A stretch of DNA of 33,200 bases from Thiobacillus sp. UBA3361. GTDB taxonomy: Bacteria; Pseudomonadota; Gammaproteobacteria; Burkholderiales; Thiobacillaceae. The translations under genes and the position numbers were made by a program. Below the pieces are notes generated by a model. The model saw nothing but the letters and a program-made list of their open reading frames with translations. It was not told the origin of the DNA and did no database searches. Below are positions 23,584 through 32,155 of this stretch, piece by piece; within the stretch, counting starts at the first letter, position 1, and each line of letters opens with the position of its first letter. The stretch spans positions 1 through 33,200 of the forward strand of contig DEQR01000022.1 in the NCBI GenBank assembly GCA_002360535.1, given 5' to 3'.

Positions 23584-26040
23584 ATGGAAGCCTGGTCCCG
23601 CCCCGAATTGGACCTCCTGGGAGAGGCCGACGCCGATCCCCGGCGGGCCGGAGACACCGCCGCCCTGGCCGCGGCCCTGAAGCGCAAATACCCGGCGCGC
23701 ATCGTCGCCGAATTCACCCAGCCGGCCAGGCCGGCCCGCACCGCGCCCCTGCCCGCCGGGTTGGACCCGCGCATTGCCGCCGCCCTGGCGGGTCGTGGCA
23801 TCCGGCGCCTGTACAGCCACCAGGCCCTTGCACTGGAACTGGCCCTCGCCGGCCGGCATGTGGTGGTGGCCACGCCCACCGCCTCGGGCAAGAGCCTGTG
23901 CTACCACCTGCCGGTGCTGCAAGGCCTGCTGGCGGACGGGGCCCGGGCCCTGTACCTGTTCCCCACCAAGGCCCTGGCCCAGGACCAGGTGGCCGAGTTG
24001 TTGGAGTTGAACAAGGCAGGCGGCCTGGGCGCGCGGGCCATGACCTTCGACGGCGACACCCCGGCCGACGCCCGCAAGGCGGTACGGGAGCAGGGGGACA
24101 TCGTGGTCTCCAACCCGGACATGCTGCACCAGGGCATCCTGCCCCACCACCCGCGCTGGGCGAGCTTCTTCGAGACCCTGCGCTACGTGGTCATCGACGA
24201 GCTGCACGGCTACCGGGGGGTGTTCGGCAGCCACATGGCCAACGTCATCCGCCGTTTGAAGCGTATCTCCCGCTTCTACGGCCGGGAGCCGCAATTCATC
24301 CTGTGCTCGGCCACCATCGCCAACCCCAAGGAATTGGCCGAAGCGCTGATCGGCGCGCCGGTGGAGGCTGTCACCGAATCCGGCGCCCCCCAGGGGCCGC
24401 GCACCGTGCTGGTGTGGAACCCGCCGGTGGTCAACCCGGACCTGAACCTGCGCGCCTCGGCCCGCTCCCAGACCGCCCGCCTGGCCCGGCTGGCGGTGAA
24501 GGCGGGTTTAAGCACCATCGTCTTCGCCAACGCCCGCCTCACCGTGGAGGTGCTCACCAAATACCTGAAGGACGTGTTCGACCGGGACCCGCGCCGGCCC
24601 GCCCGGGTCGCCGCCTACCGGGGCGGCTACCTGCCCGGCGAGCGGCGGGAAAAGGAGAAACGAATGCGGGCCGGCAATCTGGACTGCGTGGTCACCACCT
24701 CGGCCCTGGAACTGGGCGTCGATATCGGCGCCCTGGACGTGTGCCTGCTCAACGGCTACCCGGGTTCCATCGCCGCCACCTGGCAGCGCCTGGGCCGGGC
24801 CGGGCGGCGCAACAAGCCCAGCCTGGGGGTGCTGGTGGCGGGCAGCGACCTGCTGGACCAGTTCCTGGCCCGGCACCCGGACTTCCTGTTCGGCGCCTCG
24901 CCGGAGCACGCCCGCATCGACCCGGACCAGTTGCTGATCCTCATGGACCACCTGCGCTGCGCCGCCTTCGAGCTGCCCTTCCGAGCGGGCGAGGTCTTCG
25001 GTCCACACAGTCTGCAAACGCTCCTGGGCTACCTGGAGGAGCACGGCGTGCTGCACCGGGAAGGGGACAGCTGGCACTGGATCGCCGACAGCTACCCGGC
25101 CCACGCCGTCAGCCTGCGCTCGGTGGCCGACGGCAACTTCACCGTCATCGACGTCACCGACGGCAAGCAGGACATCCTGGGCGAGGTGGACTACGGCGCC
25201 GCCGCCCTGACCCTGTACGAGGGCGCCATCTACCTACACCAGGCCCGGCCCTGGCAGGTGGAGCGCCTGGACTGGACCGGCCGCAAGGCCTTCGTCACCC
25301 GCACCCGGGCCGACTACTACACCGACGCCATCGACACCACCCGCCTCAAGGTGCTGGACAGCTTCCAGCAGGACCGGGGCGCGGCGGCCACCTGCGCCCA
25401 CGGCGAGGTGCACGTGGTGCGGCGGGTGGCGGGCTACAAGAAGATCCGCTACTACAGCCACGAGAACGTGGGCTACGGCAACGTCAACCTGCCCGACCAG
25501 GAGATGCACACCACCGCCCTGTGGTGGAGCCTGGACGAGGCGGCCCTGGAGCGGGCCTTCGCCAGCCGCCAGGCGGCCCTGGACGGTTTTCTGGGGGCGG
25601 CCCACGCCCTGCACCACGTGGCCGCCCTGGCCAGCATGAGCGAGCTGCGCGATCTGGGCCGGGCGGTGGGCGACGGCACCGCCGGCTGGTCGGCGGTGCA
25701 GGACGCCGGCGGCCGCGGCAGCCTGCGCACCCTGGAAGGCGCGGCCCTGGACCCGGACGCCCAGCGCTTCCGACCCACCCTGACCCTGTACGACAACTAC
25801 CCCGGCGGCATGGGCCTGGCCGCCCCCCTGTTCGATCAGCGCAGCGACCTGGTGGCGCGCGCCCACGACCTGGTGGCCGACTGTCCCTGCCAGTCCGGCT
25901 GCCCGGCCTGCGTGGGGCCGGTGCTGGGCGAAGCCGAGCGCTTCGGCCTCACCGCCAAGCAGGCCGCCCTGGCCCTGCTGGCCATGTTGGCCGGTGGGCA
26001 TCAATCGAATTCGGAAGCAAACCCCCATGGACTACATTGA
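23584..26040 (+). CDS. DEAD/DEAH-box DNA repair helicase, MrfA (YprA)-like
   Basis: This is an 818-residue superfamily 2 helicase. Motif I ATPTASGKS (96-104), motif II DELH (205-208), motif III SAT (242-244), QRLGRAGRR (401-409), a DUF1998-like C-terminal domain and a four-Cys cluster CPCQSGCPAC near the end agree with MrfA/YprA, a helicase that repairs mitomycin C-type damage in Bacillus subtilis. The start at 23584 follows GGAAAGG; an in-frame TTG at 23554 is less likely. Its frame overlaps the exonuclease gene downstream by 14 bases, the same gene pair as mrfAB. Confidence 0.9.
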   Translation: MEAWSRPELDLLGEADADPRRAGDTAALAAALKRKYPARIVAEFTQPARPARTAPLPAGLDPRIAAALAGRGIRRLYSHQALALELALAGRHVVVATPTASGKSLCYHLPVLQGLLADGARALYLFPTKALAQDQVAELLELNKAGGLGARAMTFDGDTPADARKAVREQGDIVVSNPDMLHQGILPHHPRWASFFETLRYVVIDELHGYRGVFGSHMANVIRRLKRISRFYGREPQFILCSATIANPKELAEALIGAPVEAVTESGAPQGPRTVLVWNPPVVNPDLNLRASARSQTARLARLAVKAGLSTIVFANARLTVEVLTKYLKDVFDRDPRRPARVAAYRGGYLPGERREKEKRMRAGNLDCVVTTSALELGVDIGALDVCLLNGYPGSIAATWQRLGRAGRRNKPSLGVLVAGSDLLDQFLARHPDFLFGASPEHARIDPDQLLILMDHLRCAAFELPFRAGEVFGPHSLQTLLGYLEEHGVLHREGDSWHWIADSYPAHAVSLRSVADGNFTVIDVTDGKQDILGEVDYGAAALTLYEGAIYLHQARPWQVERLDWTGRKAFVTRTRADYYTDAIDTTRLKVLDSFQQDRGAAATCAHGEVHVVRRVAGYKKIRYYSHENVGYGNVNLPDQEMHTTALWWSLDEAALERAFASRQAALDGFLGAAHALHHVAALASMSELRDLGRAVGDGTAGWSAVQDAGGRGSLRTLEGAALDPDAQRFRPTLTLYDNYPGGMGLAAPLFDQRSDLVARAHDLVADCPCQSGCPACVGPVLGEAERFGLTAKQAALALLAMLAGGHQSNSEANPHGLH

Positions 26041-26953
26041 ACTGCGCCGCCGCCTGGCCCAGACCGCCCCGGCTCCCTGGTCCGAACCGGCCCCGTCGCC
26101 GCCTGGCTCGTCGGCCTCCCTCCCCGGCCAGGGCCGTTCCCAGAGCACGCTGGACCTGCTGCGCCGCCTGGAGCAGGTGCGCCGCCGGGGCGAACAGCGC
26201 CCGCGCCCCGTCTTCCCCTCCCCCGAAGTGTCCCTGGCCGAACGTCTGGGCGGTAAGGAAGTGGCCCCCGGCCTGGTGGAGGTGGTGCGCGTCCACCCCC
26301 TGGCCTACCGCCACGGCGCCGTGCCCCTGCGCCGCCTGGCCCAGGTGGACGGAGACCGGGGCGGCGCCCTGCGCCATCCGCATCCCATCGACCCCCACAA
26401 GCTGCTGTTCCTGGACACGGAGACCACCGGCCTGGCCGGCGGCGCCGGCACCGTGGCCTTCCTGCTGGGCGTTGCCCGCCTCACTGACGCGGGCCTGGAG
26501 TTGCGCCAATGGCTGATGACCGCCTTCGCCGGCGAGGTCGCCCTGCTGGACAGGTTGGCCGCCGCGCTGGGCGAGGAGGACTGCCTGGTCAGCTTCAACG
26601 GCAAGAGCTTCGACATCCCCCTCCTGGACACCCGCGCCCGGTTGCACGGCCGCGACGGACTCCTGCGCGGGCGGCCCCACCTGGACCTGCTGCACGCCCT
26701 GCGCCGGGCACATCGCCGGCGGCTGCCCGACTGTCGGCTGAAGACCGCCGAAACCGAACTGCTGGAACTCCGGCGGGCAGATGACCTGCCCGGCGAATTC
26801 GCCCCCGGTGTGTGGCGCGACTGGCTGCGCACCGGACGCGCCGGCCGGCTCAATGAGGTGCTGGCCCACAATCGCGACGACCTGCTATCCACCGCCGCCC
26901 TGCTGCCCGTACTGGCGAGGGAGGAGATGAGGTGGGGGATGGCTGTCCGATAG
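26027..26953 (+). CDS. Ribonuclease H-like DEDDh-type exonuclease, MrfB (YprB)-like
   Basis: The 308-residue protein has a variable Pro/Arg-rich N-terminus (to about 60) and then the exonuclease domain: Exo I LFLDTETTG (Asp130, Glu132), Exo II SFNGKSFDIPLL (Asp196) and Exo III AHNRDDLLS near the end. YprB/MrfB is the known partner of YprA/MrfA. The start ATG 26027 has GGAAG about nine bases upstream; a start at 25994 is possible but adds 11 residues inside the helicase frame. It overlaps the helicase gene by 14 bases, so the two are coupled. Confidence 0.88.
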   Translation: MDYIELRRRLAQTAPAPWSEPAPSPPGSSASLPGQGRSQSTLDLLRRLEQVRRRGEQRPRPVFPSPEVSLAERLGGKEVAPGLVEVVRVHPLAYRHGAVPLRRLAQVDGDRGGALRHPHPIDPHKLLFLDTETTGLAGGAGTVAFLLGVARLTDAGLELRQWLMTAFAGEVALLDRLAAALGEEDCLVSFNGKSFDIPLLDTRARLHGRDGLLRGRPHLDLLHALRRAHRRRLPDCRLKTAETELLELRRADDLPGEFAPGVWRDWLRTGRAGRLNEVLAHNRDDLLSTAALLPVLAREEMRWGMAVR

Positions 26954-27259
26954 CGCCCGATGTGTCGTAGGGCGCAATCAGTGGTCATTGGGCTAGGTGT
27001 CAGGTTGAGTGTCTGCAACCTGGCAGACCATATGTCCGGTGTCGCCTCTGCGGCCTTTCAAGGGAGCGTTGGTTCAACGGCAGAAGTCCGAGCGGAGCGG
27101 TCGCTCGGCAAGGCTGTTGTCTGACAGCAGCGGGTCAGAAGCAGCCAGCCTGCGTATGCCGCCTAAGTTAGTGAATATTTCTCAACAAGTCTTCTGCATG
27201 GCTCATCTACTGAGCCATCGGTCTGAGATAGTCGAATCGAACTCAATAAGGAGGCCAAC
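26954..27259. other. Intergenic region, no gene recognised; left edge of the island
   Basis: The 306 bases contain GTAGGGCGCAAT (26968-26979), a short remnant like those in dispersed repeats. A small inverted repeat near 27113-27128 (GCTGTTGTCTGACAGC) and the AGGAGG of the next gene (27250-27255) also lie here. No coding frame with a ribosome binding site was found. Base composition shifts away from the GC-rich neighbours to the left. Confidence 0.5.
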
Positions 27260-28069
27260 ATGACTGGACAACATCTCACCGAAGACAAGCTTGCCAAAAT
27301 GATGGAACGGGCCGAATCTGGCGACGGCGGTACAGCTTGCAGGCTTGGGGATATCTATAGGGAAGGCGAGCAGGTCGCCCAGGACTGGAAGGCTGCCTTC
27401 CGTTGGTATCACCTGGGTGCAACCCAAGGTGATGCAGAGGCGCAGAACAACCTTGGCACGATGTACCAAAACGGTTTGAGCTGCGAGGCCGATTCCACGC
27501 TGGCGGCACACTGGTATCGGCAAAGTGCCGAACAAGGCAACGCAACTGCCCAATACAATCTTGCCAAGCGTTACCAGAATGGTGATGGCGTTGAATTGGA
27601 CCTCGCCGAAGCGGCCCGTTGGTTTGCCGCTGCTGGCGAGCAGGGTGAATTGGAGGCCATCTGTGATCTGGGCACTATGCTGCGATTAGGTCATGGCATG
27701 CCGCGAGACTTGGTCGCGGCAGCTGCATTGCACATACTGGCAGCCAAGCAGGGAGACGGCGTAGCCATGGGAAACATCGCTGACTACCGTGAGGAGCTAC
27801 AGGACATCGGCCTATCAGGCAACGCGATAGCGGCCAAGCATCTATGCGAGATCTACAATTTGGGCCTCGGCGTTGAAAAAAGTATGCCGTTGACTTGGAC
27901 CTGGGTTCGATGGGCTAAGGAGTGCTGCCTGCCCCCTAATGACGCAGAGGATGTAGCAGAGATCGCAGCATCGTACGCTTTCTACAAGGATTGCCTGGAC
28001 CCAGATGACCGCAAGGAAGGGGATCGTGTTTTGAAAGAGCTTGAGAAATCAAGGAGTAGAAATGCTTGA
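27260..28069 (+). CDS. Cytosolic Sel1-repeat protein
   Basis: The 269-residue protein has no signal peptide. Four or five Sel1-like repeats cover about 22-190 (for example AQNNLGTMYQNG, AQYNLAKRYQNGDGV, WYRQSAEQGN, RWFAAAGEQG). These TPR-like helices bind proteins. The C-terminal part (about 190-269) is helical without repeats. AGGAGG lies six bases before the ATG. The composition is less GC-rich than the helicase genes. It may act with the nuclease 46 bases downstream; the partner is unknown. Confidence 0.88.
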   Translation: MTGQHLTEDKLAKMMERAESGDGGTACRLGDIYREGEQVAQDWKAAFRWYHLGATQGDAEAQNNLGTMYQNGLSCEADSTLAAHWYRQSAEQGNATAQYNLAKRYQNGDGVELDLAEAARWFAAAGEQGELEAICDLGTMLRLGHGMPRDLVAAAALHILAAKQGDGVAMGNIADYREELQDIGLSGNAIAAKHLCEIYNLGLGVEKSMPLTWTWVRWAKECCLPPNDAEDVAEIAASYAFYKDCLDPDDRKEGDRVLKELEKSRSRNA

Positions 28070-28115
28070 ACCTTTAGGCAGTCTTCATTTCGAATAACCT
28101 GAGATAGGTGAGCTA

Positions 28116-29372
28116 ATGACACGTCAAAATGGGAAATCTCAGTACGCGCAGCCATTCTGGATTTCTAGCTTGGATCACCTTTCCTCTGGACAGCCGCTTG
28201 GCCGGATCGAATTCAACGGTGAAATCAGCCAGGGTGCAGATAAATATGATGAATCATGGCTGCAACGTCTCCTCTATCAAAACCCAACTTCACTACCTAT
28301 CGGCGAGCTTGAGCAAGTTGGAAATCTAATTTCAGCTGCGCGGGAGGTTCAGACACCAGCAGGGTACATAGACAACGTTTATGTGACTGCCGAAGGGAAT
28401 ATCGTTCTTGTCGAATGCAAGTTATGGAGGAATCCCGAGTCTCGACGTCGAGTGATTGCCCAGATTATCGACTACGCACAAAGCATTGCACACTGGAGTT
28501 TTGATGATTTTGACCTTGCCATACGCAAAGGTTTGGATGCTAATGACAAGCCAATTGGCCGGCCACTAGTTGAGATAGTCGCCGAGGCGACTGGTGGTTC
28601 AAACGAACTTGATGAGGCCAGATTCATTGATGCAATTCAGCGCAATCTTCGCTTGGGGAGAATTCTGTTACTTGTCGTTGGTGACGGCATTCGGGAAGAC
28701 ACCGAAAGCCTTGCCAACTACTTGCAAATGCATGCCGGATTTCACTTCACACTCGGGCTGATCGAGGTCGCAATTTTCAAGACGCCAAGCCAAGGTCTCA
28801 TTGTTCAACCGCGAATTCTTGCTCGTACGCTTAATATTGAGCGCGCTGTCGTAAGGCTTGCTAGTGACTCGTTAGCTGCAGAAGCAATTGTTGACCAAGG
28901 AAAAGCACAGCTTACTTCTCGGCGTATGACAATGACGGAAGAATTGTTTTTTGAAAATTTAGAGGCTGCATCACCTGAAACGGCGGCAGCCCTACGAGAT
29001 TTTCTCAGTCAAGCCTCGGAGCTTGCAGTTTTTCTCGATCCGGCGACCAAATCGGCTTCCCTGAAATGGGATTCACCCGATGGAAAGACGTTCAACCTGG
29101 GCGGCGTCGATATGGCAGGAAGGTTAATGTCATATGCTGTAGGCTGGGTACCAAATAGCATAGGAAAGATAGCTCTAGGTCACGAATATTTGGCCGGGCT
29201 GAGCGAGATCGTTGGGGGTAGCGTCAAGCATACAAAAGATAAGGCTCAATGGTATGTCACAAAAAATGGAGCCTTCCCAATGGCTCTCGACGCACTTAGC
29301 AAACCCGGTGCTTGGTTAGACCTTATTAAAAATTACCAAGATCGCCTAACCAAATCGGGGGTAGATGTTTAA
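28116..29372 (+). CDS. PD-(D/E)XK-like nuclease domain protein
   Basis: The 418-residue protein has an N-terminal half that fits a PD-(D/E)XK core: a helix with Glu46 (DESWLQRLLYQNPTSL), Asp86 in GYIDNVYV, Glu100 and Lys102 in IVLVECKLW, and a following helix RRRVIAQIIDYA. Similar helix-ID-ECK arrangements occur in DUF91/NucS- and Shedu-type nucleases, but I cannot name the family. The C-terminal part (about 260-418) is unrecognised. AGGTGAG precedes the ATG. The GC content is low compared with the core genes. A defence or DNA-repair nuclease is plausible. Confidence 0.65.
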   Translation: MTRQNGKSQYAQPFWISSLDHLSSGQPLGRIEFNGEISQGADKYDESWLQRLLYQNPTSLPIGELEQVGNLISAAREVQTPAGYIDNVYVTAEGNIVLVECKLWRNPESRRRVIAQIIDYAQSIAHWSFDDFDLAIRKGLDANDKPIGRPLVEIVAEATGGSNELDEARFIDAIQRNLRLGRILLLVVGDGIREDTESLANYLQMHAGFHFTLGLIEVAIFKTPSQGLIVQPRILARTLNIERAVVRLASDSLAAEAIVDQGKAQLTSRRMTMTEELFFENLEAASPETAAALRDFLSQASELAVFLDPATKSASLKWDSPDGKTFNLGGVDMAGRLMSYAVGWVPNSIGKIALGHEYLAGLSEIVGGSVKHTKDKAQWYVTKNGAFPMALDALSKPGAWLDLIKNYQDRLTKSGVDV

Positions 29373-29807
29373 TGTCAGTAGCCTGCGCGTGAAGGATTAA
29401 TGGGTAAATGGCGATTTCTTGCATGAGTCCGCTTAGGCCGAGGCCGAGACGGAGGTTCCCCTGAGGCGACTGGCAGGAACCTGTGGACAGGAATCCTTGA
29501 ATGGGCTGGTATACAGCCAACACCTTCCTCATGAGGGGCAGTCGAGGGCGGCAGGGGTGGGTCAACTGCGGACGTTGGGCCTGGTGGGCATGTGGGGCTC
29601 CTGATCGGCAGCAACCGCCTCTTTACGAACGGTCAGGTATGCCATCATTTTGGACCGCTGATCGGCCGATGCGGAGTCCATTACATGTCCGCTCGAGTGA
29701 TGGGATTGACTCGTCCAACCTTGTGCACAAATTCAGTGCTACTGGTCTTCAAGGGGTGGAGGATCAGAACAGTTGGTAAGGCACAGAGCAAGGACGGAGG
29801 TGTTGAA
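29373..29807. other. Intergenic region, no gene recognised; hairpin near its left end
   Basis: The 435 bases hold no frame with a convincing start signal; an open frame at 29501-29779 has no ribosome binding site and no family resemblance. AGGTTCC (29453-29459) and GGAACCT (29476-29482) form a seven-pair stem, and CCTGT-GG-ACAGG follows, so a transcript end or structured RNA is possible. The right end carries the GGAGG of the HNH gene. Confidence 0.45.
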
Positions 29808-30533
29808 GTGGCGTCCAGACGGCGATTACCTTTCAAGATCGAACGTATGATCCTCCATGCCAGAGATGGCTATGCGTATGTACGCATCTTTCACCCAGAC
29901 AGCAATCCAACAGGAAGGATGCAGGTTTTCGGCAGCAAGAAATGGGAAATCTATGAAATGGCTGAGCGATGGCCCAATCTTCCCGCCGATCTCGGAAGGT
30001 TTTTTCATCAACATGGCAGTTGTGCATACTGCGGAAAGCCGATCGCAGTAGAACTCACGGCCTGCGACTGCGTTCAAGCAAAAGGTGCGGTACATCTAAG
30101 AATTCGCTTCCCGGTCGACAATATTCCAGAATACAAGCGCCTGACGCGTAACGAAGCTTATCGGATCGTCAAAGAGCGGCGTAACACGACACTCTCTGCC
30201 AACGGTGGTAGCCATACCACAGAAGAGATAGAAGGCCTTTTTCTGGCTCAGAAAGGCTGCTGCTACTACTGCGCTAAAAGCCTAAAGGGAGAGAGTGGCG
30301 AGCGCCGCTATCACAGAGACCACTATGTGCCGGTTATTGAGGGCGGTGATAACAGCATCGAAAACATCGTGCTGGCGTGCCCAGAGTGTAACATTGACAA
30401 GGGTGGAGAGAAAGGTTCCTGGTACGAAACCCGACATCCAGGCAGAGGCCGACGGAACGCGAAAACTCGCAAACTTCTCGAAGAGATCCACGCGGGACGG
30501 GCAGCATTCCTCGCATTGCTAAGGGGAGGCTAG
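29808..30533 (+). CDS. HNH endonuclease family protein
   Basis: The 241-residue protein starts at GTG 29808, chosen because GGAGG lies seven bases upstream. The C-terminal half is an HNH nuclease: CCYYC (Cys152, Cys155), YHRDHYVPV (Asp171, His172), SIENIVLACPECN (Asn185, Cys191, Cys194) and Lys198. An earlier Cys pair, CAYCG (Cys72, Cys75), with CDC at 86-88, suggests a second zinc site. The N-terminal part is unrecognised. It is probably a DNA endonuclease; mobile or defence use is inference from its island location. Confidence 0.82.
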   Translation: MASRRRLPFKIERMILHARDGYAYVRIFHPDSNPTGRMQVFGSKKWEIYEMAERWPNLPADLGRFFHQHGSCAYCGKPIAVELTACDCVQAKGAVHLRIRFPVDNIPEYKRLTRNEAYRIVKERRNTTLSANGGSHTTEEIEGLFLAQKGCCYYCAKSLKGESGERRYHRDHYVPVIEGGDNSIENIVLACPECNIDKGGEKGSWYETRHPGRGRRNAKTRKLLEEIHAGRAAFLALLRGG

Positions 30534-30764
30534 CGAAGCCTGCTACTGGCTTAGAGACAGGCAGCTTTGGGCTAGCCTGTTGCCCTTCGGCACGGTGCCT
30601 GTGGTGGGCAAGCGAGGGTCAGGAGCGGAAACTCGACCAGTAAGATTAAGTAAGCTTTTGAGCGCACTGCTTGTAGCCCGCCTAAACTGACCCGCCACAG
30701 AGACGGCACGTGTCAGGTGATTACGGTAACTGCACACGCAGACATATCTATTCGTGCAAAATAA

Positions 30765-31367
30765 TCAAAACGTAGCTATACAAAGGCCACCTTCCGTTCC
30801 CTCACAAGAGTAATATGTTGCTTCCGCATCGAATCTACGCCATTTCTCTCTGCTGCTACGCCCTTTCATTGCCCATTGTCTAGCATTGTTCGTCTTATGA
30901 ATCAACCGCAATACAATGCTAGCTGGCTTAAACAATATCCAGAAAAGAGAAACGCTCATAACATGTCTCACTATCTGCCAATGAGCCTCCGATAATGAGC
31001 TTAGCAGCAGCTCTTTTTGTTCATTACTCAAACCGGAAAATGCCTTTTTTTGATGTGCGTTATAGTGATCGAGCAATTCCTTGTGGATATATCGGTTTGC
31101 AAAAATAATCAATGACAACCGCAGTATTGACATATCATGCGTGAAACGGATCATGCCATTCAAAGTTTGGCGCACCAATTGATATGCCGGGTTCTCAAAG
31201 GATATCTTTCCTTCCAGTGCCGCCTCAAATAGCTTCCATCGAATAACAAACAACCTTTGGCGCGTTAACGAAATGTAATATTCCCTATGCACAACAAAGA
31301 ACATCACCCACAAAATACCAAAGATTACACTTGCTATCAAGATCTTCAGTTGCATCTCGATCATCAC
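30765..31367 (-). CDS. Small membrane protein, unknown
   Basis: The 200-residue protein has a TM helix at about 8-26 (LIASVIFGILWVMFFVV) and a second hydrophobic helix at about 138-155 (MSVSLFWILFKPASIVL). A long helical region between them is rich in Leu, Glu and Lys, with a basic C-terminal stretch. The sequence is AT-rich with A/T-ending codons, unlike the core genes. Its start (31367) overlaps the upstream stop as ATGA, so it is coupled to that gene. I recognise no family. Confidence 0.65.
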   Translation of the reverse strand: MMIEMQLKILIASVIFGILWVMFFVVHREYYISLTRQRLFVIRWKLFEAALEGKISFENPAYQLVRQTLNGMIRFTHDMSILRLSLIIFANRYIHKELLDHYNAHQKKAFSGLSNEQKELLLSSLSEAHWQIVRHVMSVSLFWILFKPASIVLRLIHKTNNARQWAMKGRSSREKWRRFDAEATYYSCEGTEGGLCIATF

Positions 31368-31861
31368 CTGTCCTCCGGATTTGTTTTCCCCTCATTAGTC
31401 AATCCACTGGTAGCACGATTCTTATCAAAATATTTTTCCAGTGTAACTATCCTTAAACCCATTTCATGCACCATATTGTCTCGCAACCTTCGCTCTCTAT
31501 AGGCGTAAAGCAATGCCACACTAGCTACAACAAATGCGCCTATAGTCAAATAGAGCATAACTGAACATGCCATAGGCCAAGCCGCCTGCACGCATTCTTT
31601 GTTAATATCTGCCGACAATGCCGCTTGCAAGCCTATTTGGATATCCGCAAAAGTGCTTGCACCCTTCAGCTCTTTAGCAATACTTAATAAGGCATTTCCT
31701 ACAATCCATGCCAATAAACATATCATGCCCCACGTAACGAATATCCTTGCAGGAGCGCCTGTAAGATTCACTAATCCGCTTGCCAAGACCATTCTGGTCG
31801 TCAGCCTATCAGCCGCCCGACGCCCAGGCTGGCCGAGATTCCGACTATTTTTCTTGGTCAT
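31364..31861 (-). CDS. Small membrane protein, unknown, first gene of a coupled pair
   Basis: The 165-residue protein has a basic cytosolic start (about 1-38), TM1 (about 40-62, ITWG-like MICLLAWIVGNALLSIA), a loop with Cys89 and Cys98, TM2 (about 100-120, MLYLTIGAFVVASVALLYA) and a basic, helical C-terminus with a short coiled-coil-like segment (HEMGLRIVTLEKYF). AGGG lies about five bases before the ATG. It is followed by a second membrane protein with overlapping frames, as in two-component membrane modules. Function unknown. Confidence 0.65.
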   Translation of the reverse strand: MTKKNSRNLGQPGRRAADRLTTRMVLASGLVNLTGAPARIFVTWGMICLLAWIVGNALLSIAKELKGASTFADIQIGLQAALSADINKECVQAAWPMACSVMLYLTIGAFVVASVALLYAYRERRLRDNMVHEMGLRIVTLEKYFDKNRATSGLTNEGKTNPEDR

Positions 31862-31927
31862 TGTTCCCTGTTCCTAGTCATCTTAGAATGCAATTTGCCA
31901 TTGTATAGGAAGTACCTCATAGCTTGG

Positions 31928-31958
31928 GGCCAAAGGGGGCCTGGCCAAAGGGGCCAGG
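31928..31958. repeat. Direct repeat and hairpin in the intergenic region 31862-32155
   Basis: GGCCAAAGGGG occurs at 31928-31938 and 31943-31953. CCTGGCC (31940-31946) and GGCCAGG (31952-31958) also pair around five bases, followed by GACGGTTTT. The rest of the 294-base gap holds a GTAGGGCAGGTTTCAGAG stretch near 32010, like repeat-element debris, and no supported gene. It marks the right edge of the island. Confidence 0.5.
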
Positions 31959-32155
31959 GACGGTTTTCCTGAATGACCGGAATGGCCGATTGGCTGGTAT
32001 AGCCCGTAGGGCAGGTTTCAGAGCCTTGCTGCCACTCGAATGACGGCGATTCCGATGCCGTGAACGTCGCCTCCAGGTTGCCGCCTCTCGTAATAACTCC
32101 GAAATCAACATGTAGTAACCATCAAGTCCGGCTTGGAGGGGGCGATATTCCGGGA

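Noticed and set aside
23532..26516. 994-residue plus-strand frame overlapping the helicase
   Set aside because: Composition is Arg/Gly/Pro-rich without domains; it is a frame shadow of the helicase and exonuclease genes, both of which have clear motifs.
29501..29779. 92-residue plus-strand frame upstream of the HNH gene
   Set aside because: It has no ribosome binding site, an odd Trp/Arg-rich composition and no family resemblance; the strong site belongs to GTG 29808.
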